Assembly (NCBI RefSeq): GCF_014204535.1
Contig: NZ_JACHLR010000013.1
Span: forward strand, 1-64,000
Origin: Novosphingobium chloroacetimidivorans
GTDB lineage: Bacteria > Pseudomonadota > Alphaproteobacteria > Sphingomonadales > Sphingomonadaceae
Direction: 5' to 3'
DNA length: 64,000 bases
Under the pieces are notes generated by a model that did not search any database, was not told where the DNA came from, and saw nothing but the letters and a program-made list of their open reading frames with translations. Both the position numbers and the translations under genes were made by a program. How positions within the stretch are numbered: the first letter of the stretch is position 1; every line of letters starts with the position of its first letter. This document shows positions 22,919 to 31,814 of the stretch, in pieces.

Positions 22919-25900
22919 CAGTAGTAGGACGAGAACGAGAAGGCTGGGCCTGACGCCGAACCGCCGCCGATGGCAGCAGCGATCCGAGCGGGCAGATTCC
23001 CGATGTTGATGTTCATGGCGTCCAACTGCGAGGACAGCACATCGGTCTGACGGTCAACGCTGTCCTTCACCTTGCCGGCGCTATCGAACGGGCTTTCGCG
23101 GTTCTCGGCGATCGAGACGACGTTGGTCTCCGCGCCGATCCGGTCCTTGGTTAGCGCGGTCACCTCATTGAGGCGATCGAAGTAGCTCTGCTGGCTGCCG
23201 TAAAGATCGCGTTCGATGTCGAGCAGCGCGCGAGCCGCATCGGCGTACTCGTCGTAAGCCGACGTGTCACCGGCAGCGACCCGATCCTTGAGCGGGTTGT
23301 ACTGCGACAGCGCGTTGGCGCGGCGATCGCGCAATGAAAGGCCGCTGTCGCCGACTGTCAACTCGTCGAGCAGGTCCGCTAGCGAGGACGTCAGTTCCTT
23401 CGCCTTGTCCTTTACGATCTCGTTGCGCTTGATGCCGTAGAGTTCTTCGAGTTGCGCCATCTCTTCGACCGACGCACCAGCCTGAGTGCCGAGGTCGAGC
23501 AGCTTCTTGAACTCGGTGTTGAGCTCGTCGATCGCCGCGCCGAGCGGGTCCTTGTAGCGGCGCAGTTCCTTGAACGCGTTCTCCCAGGTGAGCGCGTCTT
23601 GCAGTGCCTTGTCGAGGTCATCGCCCGCGCTGAGCAGCCGCTGCGTGCTCTGGCGGATGCCGGTGATGACGCCCTTATCGATGGCGTAGACCATGGCGGC
23701 ACGCACCGCTTCTTCCTGGCTCTCGAATTCCTGGCGGCCCGCGCTGTTACCCGGCGTTGGGTCGAAGGTGTACTTGTCCTTCCGCATCCCCAGCGAGCCG
23801 AGGTTGAGCGTGTTGAGCAAGCCGCCGCCGAGTTGGTCGGCGATGTTGTCGAGCGCGGAGACGAGGCTGTCGGCCGCTTCGCCACCTGCTTTGATGCGGC
23901 TCGCGGAGTTGCCGTTGGTCGAGTAGCTGGCGTCGCCATCGGCGCCGATCATGATATTGTTGGCATAGCCCTTCTTGGTCTTCTTGAAGAGGCCGCCGAG
24001 CAGGCCGCCAGCGATCGAGCCGATGATCTCGCCGCCGGGGATCGGGATGAAGCTGCCGATGGCACCGCCAATTTGCGCGCCGGTCTGGCTCGTCTTGATG
24101 CCGAGCGATTTCATGATGCCCGACGCCATGGTGCCGGTCTGCGCACCGGCCATCGCTCCGCCGAGTGCAGCCGAAACGCCACCGCCGGCGCCGCCGAAAA
24201 TACCGGTCTGGTCGACGATGCCCTTTAGTCCGCCGAGGATGCCACCCGTGTCGCCACCGGTCAGCTTGCCAGCGATCGCGCTCTGCACCACGCCGCCGAT
24301 CATCTGACCAAAGCCAGTGCCGAATGCCTTCGACAGCGCATCGGTTAGCGGCGAGGTCATAGCGCCGGCGATCTTGTCGGCCATGTCCATGACAGATGGC
24401 TTCGCGAGCTTGGCTGTGACGACGATTTCGCCACTGTTGCCGCCAGCCAGTGAGAGCACGCCGGGTGGCAGCGTCCGCCCGTCCCAGCCGACGCTTTGAT
24501 TGTTGATCATGCGCGAGAAAGCTTCGGCAAAGCTGGCGTTGTCAGCGACAGGGCCGAGTCCCGAATTGTCGTTTGCGGCCACGCCGCCGATCGCGCCGCG
24601 CAGCCCGGTCGTGAACTCGCCGAGCACGTTGGTGGCGACGCTCATCTCGTCGGCGAAGCGCTGGCTCTCCTTGCCCAGTGGCGAGCGCCCACGCAGCTCG
24701 TTCTCTAGATCGTCGAACACGTCGCCGAACAGCTGATCGAACAGCCTCGCGCCCTGCAGATCCTTGAGGCTCTGCGTGATCTCCTTAAAGGGATTGTTAC
24801 CCCGCCCAGAGAGCATGCCGGTGATGCTGCGGCGCGCCGTGTCGACAACCTCAAGCTGCGCTTCCCAGAGCGCCTGCTGCCGTTGCAACTCACGCGAGCG
24901 TTCCCGTTCGTGCTCGACGATGCTGCGGACGTAATCGACCTGATCCTGGGTCAGGTTGCCGATGGTGTCGGTGAGGCGGTAAACCTCCTGCAGCGTGTCG
25001 GCTTTGTCCTGGTTGCCGGACGCAAGTGCCGCCTGCACAGCGAGGCGGCGCTCGCTCGACTTCGCCAGATCCTCGAACGGCCGAACAAGCGCATCCTGCA
25101 CGACGCCCTTTGCCGTCTGTGCATCGGCGATCATCTTCTCGAAGCCGGGCGGCTGCCGCTGTTCGAGGTCGGCGACGATAGCGTCCAAATTGCGCGTTGC
25201 GGCAGCAGCCTGGTCAACAAGGCGTGGCTGCTCGTTGAAGCGCTCGTTCAGACGCTGGATCGATTCGGCGGAGCGAGCGCCGAAGTCGGCAAGCTCCTGC
25301 TGCTCCCGCGCGGCCTTCTCGGCTGCACGAGCGGCCTGCTCCTGCAAGCGCTGGGCCTTCTGCTGCGTGCCGATCGCGTCGGTCGGATAGCTGCCGAATG
25401 GGTCGACGGCCTTGCCGCCGCGGCGCACCTCATAATGCAGATGCGGACCGCTGCTCCGCCCCGTGTTGCCGGAGAGACCGACGTCCTGCCCGCGCTCGAC
25501 GACGTCGCCTTTTTTCACGCCAATCTGGCTGAGGTGAGCAAGGCGCGAGATGGTGCCCGAGCCATGGTCGATGAAGATGACGTTGCCGTAGGCGCCCATG
25601 CGGCCGGCTTCGACGACGACACCGCCGGCGGGGGCGCGGACCTGAGTCCCGACGGGTACTGCGATGTCGACGCCGGCGTGCGTGTGACCCGGGCGTGCTT
25701 CTCCGACGCGACCCGTGATGCGACCGCCTTCAACGGGGCGGAGCAGAGTGGCGCGCTCAAGGCTGGTGGTGGCCTTGTTCGCCTCGCGTGCCGCTTCGAT
25801 AGCGGCGTTGCGCACCTTCTGCAGCGAGGTCAGGCGGCGCTCGTACTCACCTTGCGAGATATACTCGGCATTGCTGGTTGCGCGCGCCAGCGGGTCGCCG

Positions 25901-27675
25901 TTGTTCTCCAGCTTGGCAGAGTTCTCCCGGAGGATCTGCAACTTGCCCAGTGCAATGTTGTAGTCGTCCGTGGCCTTGCGCGAGGCATCGATGCTCCCGG
26001 CGACGCGGCGCTCTGACGTCGCGAGGTCAGCGTTCACGAGGGATTGCCGGGCGTCCGCCAAAGCGGCGGTCTTGGTAGCGACTTCGCTTTGCAGACGGGA
26101 AATCTCGCGAAGGTTGTAGGCCGCTCCGACCAGGTCCAAACCGAAGGTGCCCACCTTGGCCTGCCGCTCACTGAGTGCCTTTCGGTCAGCGCTGAGACCC
26201 GCCTCAAGGCTTCCGACATTCGTCCGCGCGTTCGCCGCGCGCTGGTCCAGGAAGTCACCTTGCTCGCGGATCGCACTTCGTGTCTCGGCCGCCAACTGGC
26301 GCATCGCCTCGGCGGCGTCGGTGCCCTTGGTCTTGAGCACGTCCAGTGAGCGCGTGAAGTCGTAGGTCTTGCCGGCTGCCTTGTCCGCCTCGTCGCCAAT
26401 CCCGAGTAGCTCGGTGATCAGCGTACCCGCAACGCCGACTGCCAAGCCGACTGCGATGCCCCATGGCCCCGACAGGAAGGTGGCAAACCGCCCAATGCGG
26501 TCGTGCGCCTTGTTCGCGCTGCCTTCCAAGCCACTGAGCCCAAAGGCGAGCTGAGGCAGCTGCTGCGCAAAGACGACACTCGCCTGCTGCCCGGAGTAGA
26601 GCGAGATAGCGATATCCTGCAGTTGCTGACCGCTCTGCAGCGTCGCCTGGCGCAGCGCACCCTGCGAGTTGATCACATTGCGGGTAGCCGTGGTGCCTTC
26701 GTCAAGAGTGTTCTTCAGACGGCTATGGATTGCCGCATAGCGCTCCGCGTCGATCGCGCCCTTTCGCAGGGCCTCATCAAGCAGCGCGACCTGCGACGTA
26801 TAGCGCTGCTGTATCGCCACGAGGGGATCGATCTCGGCATGCAGCCGGTCGATCGCTTGCGCGAGCTTCAGGTTCTCCGCCGCGGCTTCCGCATCCTGGC
26901 GAGCCTGCGCGGCGACGGCAGCGGTGACTTCGCGGCTCTTGCCGGCGACGCGGCCAAGGACCTGCTCGAGCGTGACACCAGAGAGCGCGGCGCGGTCCAT
27001 TGCGGCGTCGCCGTCGCGAATCTTCTGAACTGCGTCGCGCAGGTCGGCGCTCGGCTTGTAGCCTTGATTCTCGAACACGCTGGCCGACGCTGCCGCGCTC
27101 TTCGCCGGACGGTCATATCCGAAGCCCACCGCATAGAGGTTCTGACGTTCGCGAGCGGCTACCTCCTCGCGCGCAGCTCGGGCCTGTTCGGCGAACACCT
27201 CCCGCTGAGAAGCGGCGAGACGGCTGCTGCTGTTGGCGGCAGCGTCGAGCGCTGACTGTAGTCGCGTGTACGTCGCGACCTGGGCGTTCGCAACGTTGAG
27301 GGCGCGATCGGCCTCGGCACGCTGCTCGGTCAGGGCGCGCAAGTACTCGCGCGTGCGTACCGACGTGTCGCCGGTCTCCTTGGCGAGTCGCTGACCTGCT
27401 CGAGCCGTCTCGTCCAGCGCATCGCGGTAGAGGCGGATCTGCGCCTGCTGCTCGCGAAACTGGCCAACGCCGAGGTCGATCTTGCCAAATTGTGAGTTGA
27501 TGCGACCCACCGCGCCGGTGACCACGCGCTCAGTCTCGGAGAACGCCTGATTGAAGCGCTTCTTCGTCTCCGATGCGGCGCGCTCGGCCTCGCTCTGGAA
27601 CTTATCGAAGACGCCGTTCTCTTCGTAGCGCAGCGCGATATACGCGGGCAGCTGGGTGGGCGCGTTGCCGGCCAT
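22918..27675 (-). CDS. Tape measure protein with M23 peptidase domain
   Basis: A 1585-residue protein. Residues 1-600 are mostly coiled coil with repeated Ala/Arg/Glu heptads. An M23 endopeptidase domain lies at about 640-765, with THAGVDIAV and GPHLHYEVR carrying the zinc ligands. A hydrophobic, Gly-rich region (about 1130-1240) follows, with possible membrane-inserting helices, then further coiled coils. It sets tail length, and the M23 part would open peptidoglycan for DNA entry. ATG 27675 is chosen for its GGGAGG signal; the longer start would overlap the previous gene. Confidence 0.88.
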   Translation of the reverse strand: MAGNAPTQLPAYIALRYEENGVFDKFQSEAERAASETKKRFNQAFSETERVVTGAVGRINSQFGKIDLGVGQFREQQAQIRLYRDALDETARAGQRLAKETGDTSVRTREYLRALTEQRAEADRALNVANAQVATYTRLQSALDAAANSSSRLAASQREVFAEQARAAREEVAARERQNLYAVGFGYDRPAKSAAASASVFENQGYKPSADLRDAVQKIRDGDAAMDRAALSGVTLEQVLGRVAGKSREVTAAVAAQARQDAEAAAENLKLAQAIDRLHAEIDPLVAIQQRYTSQVALLDEALRKGAIDAERYAAIHSRLKNTLDEGTTATRNVINSQGALRQATLQSGQQLQDIAISLYSGQQASVVFAQQLPQLAFGLSGLEGSANKAHDRIGRFATFLSGPWGIAVGLAVGVAGTLITELLGIGDEADKAAGKTYDFTRSLDVLKTKGTDAAEAMRQLAAETRSAIREQGDFLDQRAANARTNVGSLEAGLSADRKALSERQAKVGTFGLDLVGAAYNLREISRLQSEVATKTAALADARQSLVNADLATSERRVAGSIDASRKATDDYNIALGKLQILRENSAKLENNGDPLARATSNAEYISQGEYERRLTSLQKVRNAAIEAAREANKATTSLERATLLRPVEGGRITGRVGEARPGHTHAGVDIAVPVGTQVRAPAGGVVVEAGRMGAYGNVIFIDHGSGTISRLAHLSQIGVKKGDVVERGQDVGLSGNTGRSSGPHLHYEVRRGGKAVDPFGSYPTDAIGTQQKAQRLQEQAARAAEKAAREQQELADFGARSAESIQRLNERFNEQPRLVDQAAAATRNLDAIVADLEQRQPPGFEKMIADAQTAKGVVQDALVRPFEDLAKSSERRLAVQAALASGNQDKADTLQEVYRLTDTIGNLTQDQVDYVRSIVEHERERSRELQRQQALWEAQLEVVDTARRSITGMLSGRGNNPFKEITQSLKDLQGARLFDQLFGDVFDDLENELRGRSPLGKESQRFADEMSVATNVLGEFTTGLRGAIGGVAANDNSGLGPVADNASFAEAFSRMINNQSVGWDGRTLPPGVLSLAGGNSGEIVVTAKLAKPSVMDMADKIAGAMTSPLTDALSKAFGTGFGQMIGGVVQSAIAGKLTGGDTGGILGGLKGIVDQTGIFGGAGGGVSAALGGAMAGAQTGTMASGIMKSLGIKTSQTGAQIGGAIGSFIPIPGGEIIGSIAGGLLGGLFKKTKKGYANNIMIGADGDASYSTNGNSASRIKAGGEAADSLVSALDNIADQLGGGLLNTLNLGSLGMRKDKYTFDPTPGNSAGRQEFESQEEAVRAAMVYAIDKGVITGIRQSTQRLLSAGDDLDKALQDALTWENAFKELRRYKDPLGAAIDELNTEFKKLLDLGTQAGASVEEMAQLEELYGIKRNEIVKDKAKELTSSLADLLDELTVGDSGLSLRDRRANALSQYNPLKDRVAAGDTSAYDEYADAARALLDIERDLYGSQQSYFDRLNEVTALTKDRIGAETNVVSIAENRESPFDSAGKVKDSVDRQTDVLSSQLDAMNINIGNLPARIAAAIGGGSASGPAFSFSSYY

Positions 27676-27676
27676 G

Positions 27677-28396
27677 TTAGCGCGCCTCCCTTTCAAGCTC
27701 GGTTGCGAAGATCTCGGGCAGAGCGGCCCGCACGTTGTTCAGGATGGCGGTCACGTTCACGCGTGCAGCGCGAGCGGTCCACGGGATGCCAACGAAGGCG
27801 ACGACGAATTGCTTTTCAACCTGGCCGCGGCGAGCGAGACCCTTCTTGGTGAGCGACTTCGCGCCCCGCTTGCGTCCGGATAGGTCGACGCCGACGTTCT
27901 TGAGCACCAGCAGCGGATTGCCGTTGACGCTGGGCACGAGAACGAGCGGGCCGATCCGGCTCTCGAAGCCGCGTTCGCGCCACAGCGCGGGTGTCATACG
28001 CTGACCCTGACCCTGCCGGTTGCTCCCGGCGAGACGGCGGATGTTGTCGGTCGGGATCCAGAGCCAGCGCGAGCGTACCGGACGAATCGAGGCGCCTTCG
28101 GTGTACGCCTTGATCGCACCCAAGGTGCGCTCCGAGCGCGAGCGGATAAAGAACTGCGCCGAGACGGAGAAGCGATCGCCGGCAAAGCGGGTGACGCGCT
28201 CCTCGCCGCGGGCATCGATGGCGTTGCCAAGCCGCGCGAGCCCGGCTCCGCCGAACGCGCCACGAACATCGGCTTTACCCCGGCGCGCCGCGGCAGCGAC
28301 GCTGCGCACGGCAGCGCGCTCGAAGGTCTGGATGGCGTAGCGCCGGTACTGATCGAAGTCGGCCCGGGTTGGGCCGCGCACGTCACTCCGGAACAT
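27677..28396 (-). CDS. Minor tail protein, DUF6441-like
   Basis: A 239-residue Arg-rich protein between the chaperone genes and the tape measure. The block RSRWLWIPTDNIRR near residue 110 and the basic core resemble DUF6441 proteins seen at this place in tails. It overlaps the end of the GT frame by 14 bases. Its role is probably in tail assembly. Confidence 0.55.
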   Translation of the reverse strand: MFRSDVRGPTRADFDQYRRYAIQTFERAAVRSVAAAARRGKADVRGAFGGAGLARLGNAIDARGEERVTRFAGDRFSVSAQFFIRSRSERTLGAIKAYTEGASIRPVRSRWLWIPTDNIRRLAGSNRQGQGQRMTPALWRERGFESRIGPLVLVPSVNGNPLLVLKNVGVDLSGRKRGAKSLTKKGLARRGQVEKQFVVAFVGIPWTARAARVNVTAILNNVRAALPEIFATELEREAR

Positions 28397-29332
28397 GCTT
28401 CGGATCGAAGTCGTGCAGGCTCTTCGCGATCACGCCGAACGCGTCGATGAGCACGCAAGGCTGATCGAGGTAGGCGCCGCCGTCCGGCCACTTCATGCCG
28501 GCCATTCCCATGTCGCAGCTTCGGTACATCGAGATCAGACCGAACTCGCGTTCGCCGACGAGGCCTCGCGGGTTTTCTTCGAACGTGCCGACGCCCGCGA
28601 CTTCCCACTTGTTGACGCCGCGCCAGTCTTCGAACTGAGCGGGGTCTTGTCGGATGGCGCAGGCGAGACGGAGTTTTTTTCCGCATCGCGATCCAGGAAG
28701 AGGCGCTTCAAGCACTCGATGCCGAGTTCGGACGAGGCGCGCACCGGAGCATCGGGCGCATGCTTGGCGCTGAGCTTGTCCAGCGCTTCGATGATCAGGA
28801 CGGCGCAGTTGTAGTCGAGGTACCGGCCAGCCTTCTTGATCGGCGCGTCCAGGTTCTCGTAGCGCTCGATGACCACCGCGTTGATGGCGTGGCCCTGTGT
28901 GCGGCGATAGGCGTTGTTGTCGGCGTTCATCAGCCGATAGGGGCGCCAGTCGCGGGCAATCTGCTCCTGCACTTCGACGATCAGCTGCTCGCCTTCGTAG
29001 AACCACTCCTCGCGCTCATCCACCGGCAGCTTGGCGTTCTGCGCAGTGAACTGATCGTTGGCATCCCACCAAGCTTTCACCGCCGGCTCCCAGGTGGCGA
29101 AGTCCTCTGCTGAGAACAGGTCCTTCATGCCACGCAGGATCTCGGCGCGCATCGCCTCCTCCGAGTAGAGGGTGCATCCTTCCTCGTCGAGGATGCGGCG
29201 CATGCGCTCCTTCTCGCGCGGCGTGCCCCAGCGCAGGAAGAACGTCGGTGGGTGCGGGAGATCGGGCAGGTCGCGGAGCGAGGCGGGCACGAACGGCTCC
29301 GCCTCTCCCGCTTCGAGCGGGTAAGTGGACAT
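28383..29332 (-). CDS. GT tail assembly chaperone made by -1 frameshift
   Basis: This is the longer product of the G locus. Ribosomes would slip back one base at 28673-28679 and continue in the -1 frame to 28383, giving about 316 residues. The added 100 or so residues (starting LRLACAIRQDP, with CDMGMAGMKWPDGG) have no start codon of their own at a useful place and no start signal. In lambda, gpGT made this way links the tape measure to the tail tube. The order, major tail protein then G/GT then tape measure, is the same here. Confidence 0.8.
28535..29332 (-). CDS. G-type tail assembly chaperone (zero-frame product)
   Basis: The zero-frame product of 265 residues, starting at ATG 29332. It is acidic and helical (DLPDLPHPPTFFLRWG, then WEPAVKAWWDAND). 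After the slip site its tail is Ser/Lys-rich and low in complexity, a sign that this end is only a read-out. It lies right after the tail tube gene and would be made in excess over GT. Confidence 0.75.
   Translation of the reverse strand: MSTYPLEAGEAEPFVPASLRDLPDLPHPPTFFLRWGTPREKERMRRILDEEGCTLYSEEAMRAEILRGMKDLFSAEDFATWEPAVKAWWDANDQFTAQNAKLPVDEREEWFYEGEQLIVEVQEQIARDWRPYRLMNADNNAYRRTQGHAINAVVIERYENLDAPIKKAGRYLDYNCAVLIIEALDKLSAKHAPDAPVRASSELGIECLKRLFLDRDAEKNSVSPAPSDKTPLSSKTGAASTSGKSRASARSKKTREASSANASSV
28673..28679 (-). other. Slippery heptamer A AAA AAC for -1 frameshift
   Basis: On the minus strand the codons read GAA AAA AAC, so A-AAA-AAC is in the correct phase for a -1 slip. It sits where the two overlapping frames of the G/GT gene join. 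This is one of the most efficient slip sites in bacteria. Confidence 0.8.
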
Positions 29333-29361
29333 AGGTGTGGACCTTATGTGTCGGGATTGGG

Positions 29362-29382
29362 AGAGCTTATGGGGTAAGCTCT
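29362..29382. terminator. Hairpin between tail tube and G genes
   Basis: AGAGCTTA (29362-29369) and TAAGCTCT (29375-29382) form a perfect 8-bp stem with loop TGGGG. In the minus direction it lies ten bases past the tail tube stop and 30 bases before the G start. There is no T-run, so it may be an attenuator or stabiliser that keeps tail tube mRNA higher than chaperone mRNA. Confidence 0.4.
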
Positions 29383-29391
29383 GGGGGAGGC

Positions 29392-30585
29392 TTATCCCCA
29401 GTAGGGGAAATTCACGCAGACGTTCCGGTCGAACACATCGACGTACATGTCGCCGGTCTCGGTGATGTAGTCCTGCCCCAGCGAAGGCGACTGATAGCCG
29501 AAGCGGAAGTCGGGCACGACCACCTGGACGAGCTTGCCCGACTGATAACCCCACTGCGCGTAGGCGGCGTACTGCGCCTGACCTTCCGCCATCGCCAAGG
29601 TGTCGAACTGCGCCTTGAGGTAGGCCTGCCGATCCATGCTGACCGTGGTGGTGGTCTCTACCAGCTCGCCGCCGGCGGAACCGTCCGCATAGTTCGGATC
29701 GGGCGGGTAGGCGGTGCGCAGGCCGAAGTCGATCGAGAGGTTGGAACCACCCACCGCCTTGTTGGCGACGAACAGCTTGCCGTCCTTAAACAGCGGCGTA
29801 GCGCCCAGCGCTGGCACCGAGGGCGTGGCCTCGTCGTCGTAGTCGTCGATGGTGGCGGTGTAGCTCACCTCGAAGGTCGGCGTGGTGGCGCCATCGCGGG
29901 TCGACACCGGCATGACCCAGCGGAAGCCGGAGATGCGGAAGTCGACTAGGTCGTAGCGCAGGCCGTCGAGCCAGAGCTTGACCGACAAGAACGGCGCATC
30001 GCTCTCGCTGATCGATCGCTGGTAGCTCAGCTGCTTGGGGATCTGATAATTGCCGACGGGAGGCGCCGCTAGTAGCTCCATGAGGCCTGCTGACTTCGCA
30101 GCGGTGTAGTAACGAATAGCGGTAATTTGGTCGTACGGCTGCGCCGCGATCGATGGCAGCAGCAGTGCCATGCCCTTGTACAGGCTCGCGGCGCCGACCG
30201 CCCCGGCGCCGAGCGTTACGGTCGTGGTGGTGGCAGCACCGACGGCTTCCGGCGCGGCCGGAATGGCTGCCGACACGCGGCTCTCGGTGAACTTGGCGGC
30301 CTTGAGGATGCGGCCCGGGATGTAGGCGTCGGCCAGCGGCACGTCAGCGCCGCCCGGCGGGCGCATGTTGATGTTGAACGAACCCGAGATCGTCTTGCCG
30401 GCCAGGTCAGGGCCGTTCTTATGCACGGAGCCAGTGTACTCCGGATTCGCCACCGTCACGCCCTGGATGCTGAACTGCAGGTTTGAGATCGGATAGATGT
30501 CGGTGACGGGCGAGGGTGCTTCGAAGACGCCGGACTGCGCCTGCATCTTGACCGCCATCGTGGTCTTGTTGGTCTTGCGTGCCAT
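29392..30585 (-). CDS. Major tail tube protein
   Basis: A 397-residue protein immediately before the G/GT pair, the fixed position of the major tail protein in siphophages. It is beta-rich with long Thr/Val stretches and a Gly/Tyr-rich end. Size is above the lambda V protein (246), so it may carry an added Ig-like domain in the region 100-200. The starting ATG 30585 has AAGGA upstream. The family is not named by a motif. Confidence 0.7.
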   Translation of the reverse strand: MARKTNKTTMAVKMQAQSGVFEAPSPVTDIYPISNLQFSIQGVTVANPEYTGSVHKNGPDLAGKTISGSFNINMRPPGGADVPLADAYIPGRILKAAKFTESRVSAAIPAAPEAVGAATTTTVTLGAGAVGAASLYKGMALLLPSIAAQPYDQITAIRYYTAAKSAGLMELLAAPPVGNYQIPKQLSYQRSISESDAPFLSVKLWLDGLRYDLVDFRISGFRWVMPVSTRDGATTPTFEVSYTATIDDYDDEATPSVPALGATPLFKDGKLFVANKAVGGSNLSIDFGLRTAYPPDPNYADGSAGGELVETTTTVSMDRQAYLKAQFDTLAMAEGQAQYAAYAQWGYQSGKLVQVVVPDFRFGYQSPSLGQDYITETGDMYVDVFDRNVCVNFPYWG

Positions 30586-30609
30586 GCGTTGGTCCTTCCA
30601 GGCTGGCGG

Positions 30610-30969
30610 TTACTGGCTGTCGCCGACGAGCGTGGCATCCGGCGCCTTGTCGGCCGGGATAGTCCCTTCGGCGATCACGTAGGCGTCGGGCCCGAGCAGG
30701 TCGGCAATGCGCTTGCCTTCGATTGCGGCGATGATGTCGTCGCGGGTGGCGTCGTCGGCGAACACGACTTCCTCGGCCTTGGCGATCTTGAGCAATTCGG
30801 CCTTCGACTTGCCGGAGAGGCTGGGGCCGCCCTGCAGATCCTCGCCTCGCCCAGCGGCAATGCCCTTGGCTGCGGCGAGCAACGGGTCGTCACCGGCGGC
30901 GAGGGCATCATGAAGCACATTGAACTCGACCGCTGCGCTGGGCAGCGGCGGCAGGCGGGTCTCGGTCAT
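30610..30969 (-). CDS. Small head-tail region protein with HeH/LEM-like motif
   Basis: A 119-residue protein with SGKSKAELLKIAKAEEV followed by DDATRDDIIAAIEG, a short helix-extended-loop-helix motif of the HeH/LEM or SAP-like type. The same motif is at the C-terminus of the gene at 31815. I chose ATG 30969; longer starts overlap the preceding gene in another frame. It probably binds DNA or protein during head-tail completion. Confidence 0.55.
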   Translation of the reverse strand: MTETRLPPLPSAAVEFNVLHDALAAGDDPLLAAAKGIAAGRGEDLQGGPSLSGKSKAELLKIAKAEEVVFADDATRDDIIAAIEGKRIADLLGPDAYVIAEGTIPADKAPDATLVGDSQ

Positions 30970-30988
30970 GTCGGAAATCCTCGGGCTG

Positions 30989-31471
30989 TCAGAAGGTCTG
31001 GTCGCGATCGTTGACGATCGTGAAGTGGTGGCCTCGCGGCGTGTAAAAGGTGACGGCGACCTGCAGCGAGGCACCGCCCACGCTGCGGCCGTTCTCCAGC
31101 GGCGGTGCGACGTTCAGCTCCTGCGTATCCTCAAGCCGTCCGCCAAGGGTGCGGTCGGAGTGGATCGCGGCCACGAGGTGCGCGATCGCGGCGCGGTTGG
31201 CGCGGCTGATCACGCCGACGCTGGCGCTGGTCTCAAGCCGTTCGAAGTTGATGAGCGCCTGATGTCGGGTCTGGCCCTGCTCCATGGCGGGCTCGAAGTC
31301 CCAGGCCTCGGCGAACACGACCCAGGCAGGCATCTCTTCCGGCGCAACGGCGTCCTCGGGTGAGCGGTCCGCGAAGAATGGCTCGTCGGCAAGCTGCTGG
31401 TGGCCCTGCGCAAGCACCACGAAAGCATCGATGATCTTGGCGAGGGCGTCCGGCGCGATCGGCTCAGGCAT
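30989..31471 (-). CDS. Tail terminator-like protein (gpU position)
   Basis: A 160-residue protein with an alternating strand/helix pattern and the block RLETSASVGVISRANRAA. Its position two genes before the tail tube gene fits lambda gpU or a tail completion protein. It overlaps the previous gene by eight bases. Assigned by position rather than by motif. Confidence 0.55.
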   Translation of the reverse strand: MPEPIAPDALAKIIDAFVVLAQGHQQLADEPFFADRSPEDAVAPEEMPAWVVFAEAWDFEPAMEQGQTRHQALINFERLETSASVGVISRANRAAIAHLVAAIHSDRTLGGRLEDTQELNVAPPLENGRSVGGASLQVAVTFYTPRGHHFTIVNDRDQTF

Positions 31472-31811
31472 CGGTTGGTACGTCCTTCAGGTCGAACGCC
31501 CAATGAGAGCCCGACGCATCCGAGCCGACATTCACCGGCTTGAAGGTGCGAGCGGGCAGGGCGGGCAGCTGGATGCGCCAGAGGGCGCCCGGCTTGCTTG
31601 GCACGTCCGACTTGAGCAGCTCGACGCGCATGTCCTGGTCGACAGCTTCGACGCCCTCGATCGAGCGGAGCTTGTCGGCATAGTCGACATGCGCGGAGAC
31701 AGCGGTGAACGCGGTCGCACCGGCAATGCGGTACTGAATGGTGTCGCCCAGGACGTCGACGCACGTGCGGTCAAGCAGCGCGTCGACGTCCTGAAGGCGG
31801 AGTAGGGGCAT
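31464..31811 (-). CDS. Head-tail joining protein (gpFII-like)
   Basis: A 115-residue beta-rich protein with VDVLGDTIQYRI near the N-terminus. Small proteins with this opening correspond to lambda gpFII-type attachment proteins that form the site where the tail binds the head. It is coupled to the next gene by an eight-base overlap and lies three bases downstream of the gene at 31815. Confidence 0.55.
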   Translation of the reverse strand: MPLLRLQDVDALLDRTCVDVLGDTIQYRIAGATAFTAVSAHVDYADKLRSIEGVEAVDQDMRVELLKSDVPSKPGALWRIQLPALPARTFKPVNVGSDASGSHWAFDLKDVPTDA

Positions 31812-31814
31812 GGC

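Noticed and set aside
24883..26016. Plus-strand ORF of 377 aa inside the tape measure gene
   Set aside because: Shadow of the coiled-coil/M23 coding strand; no start signal and no domain.
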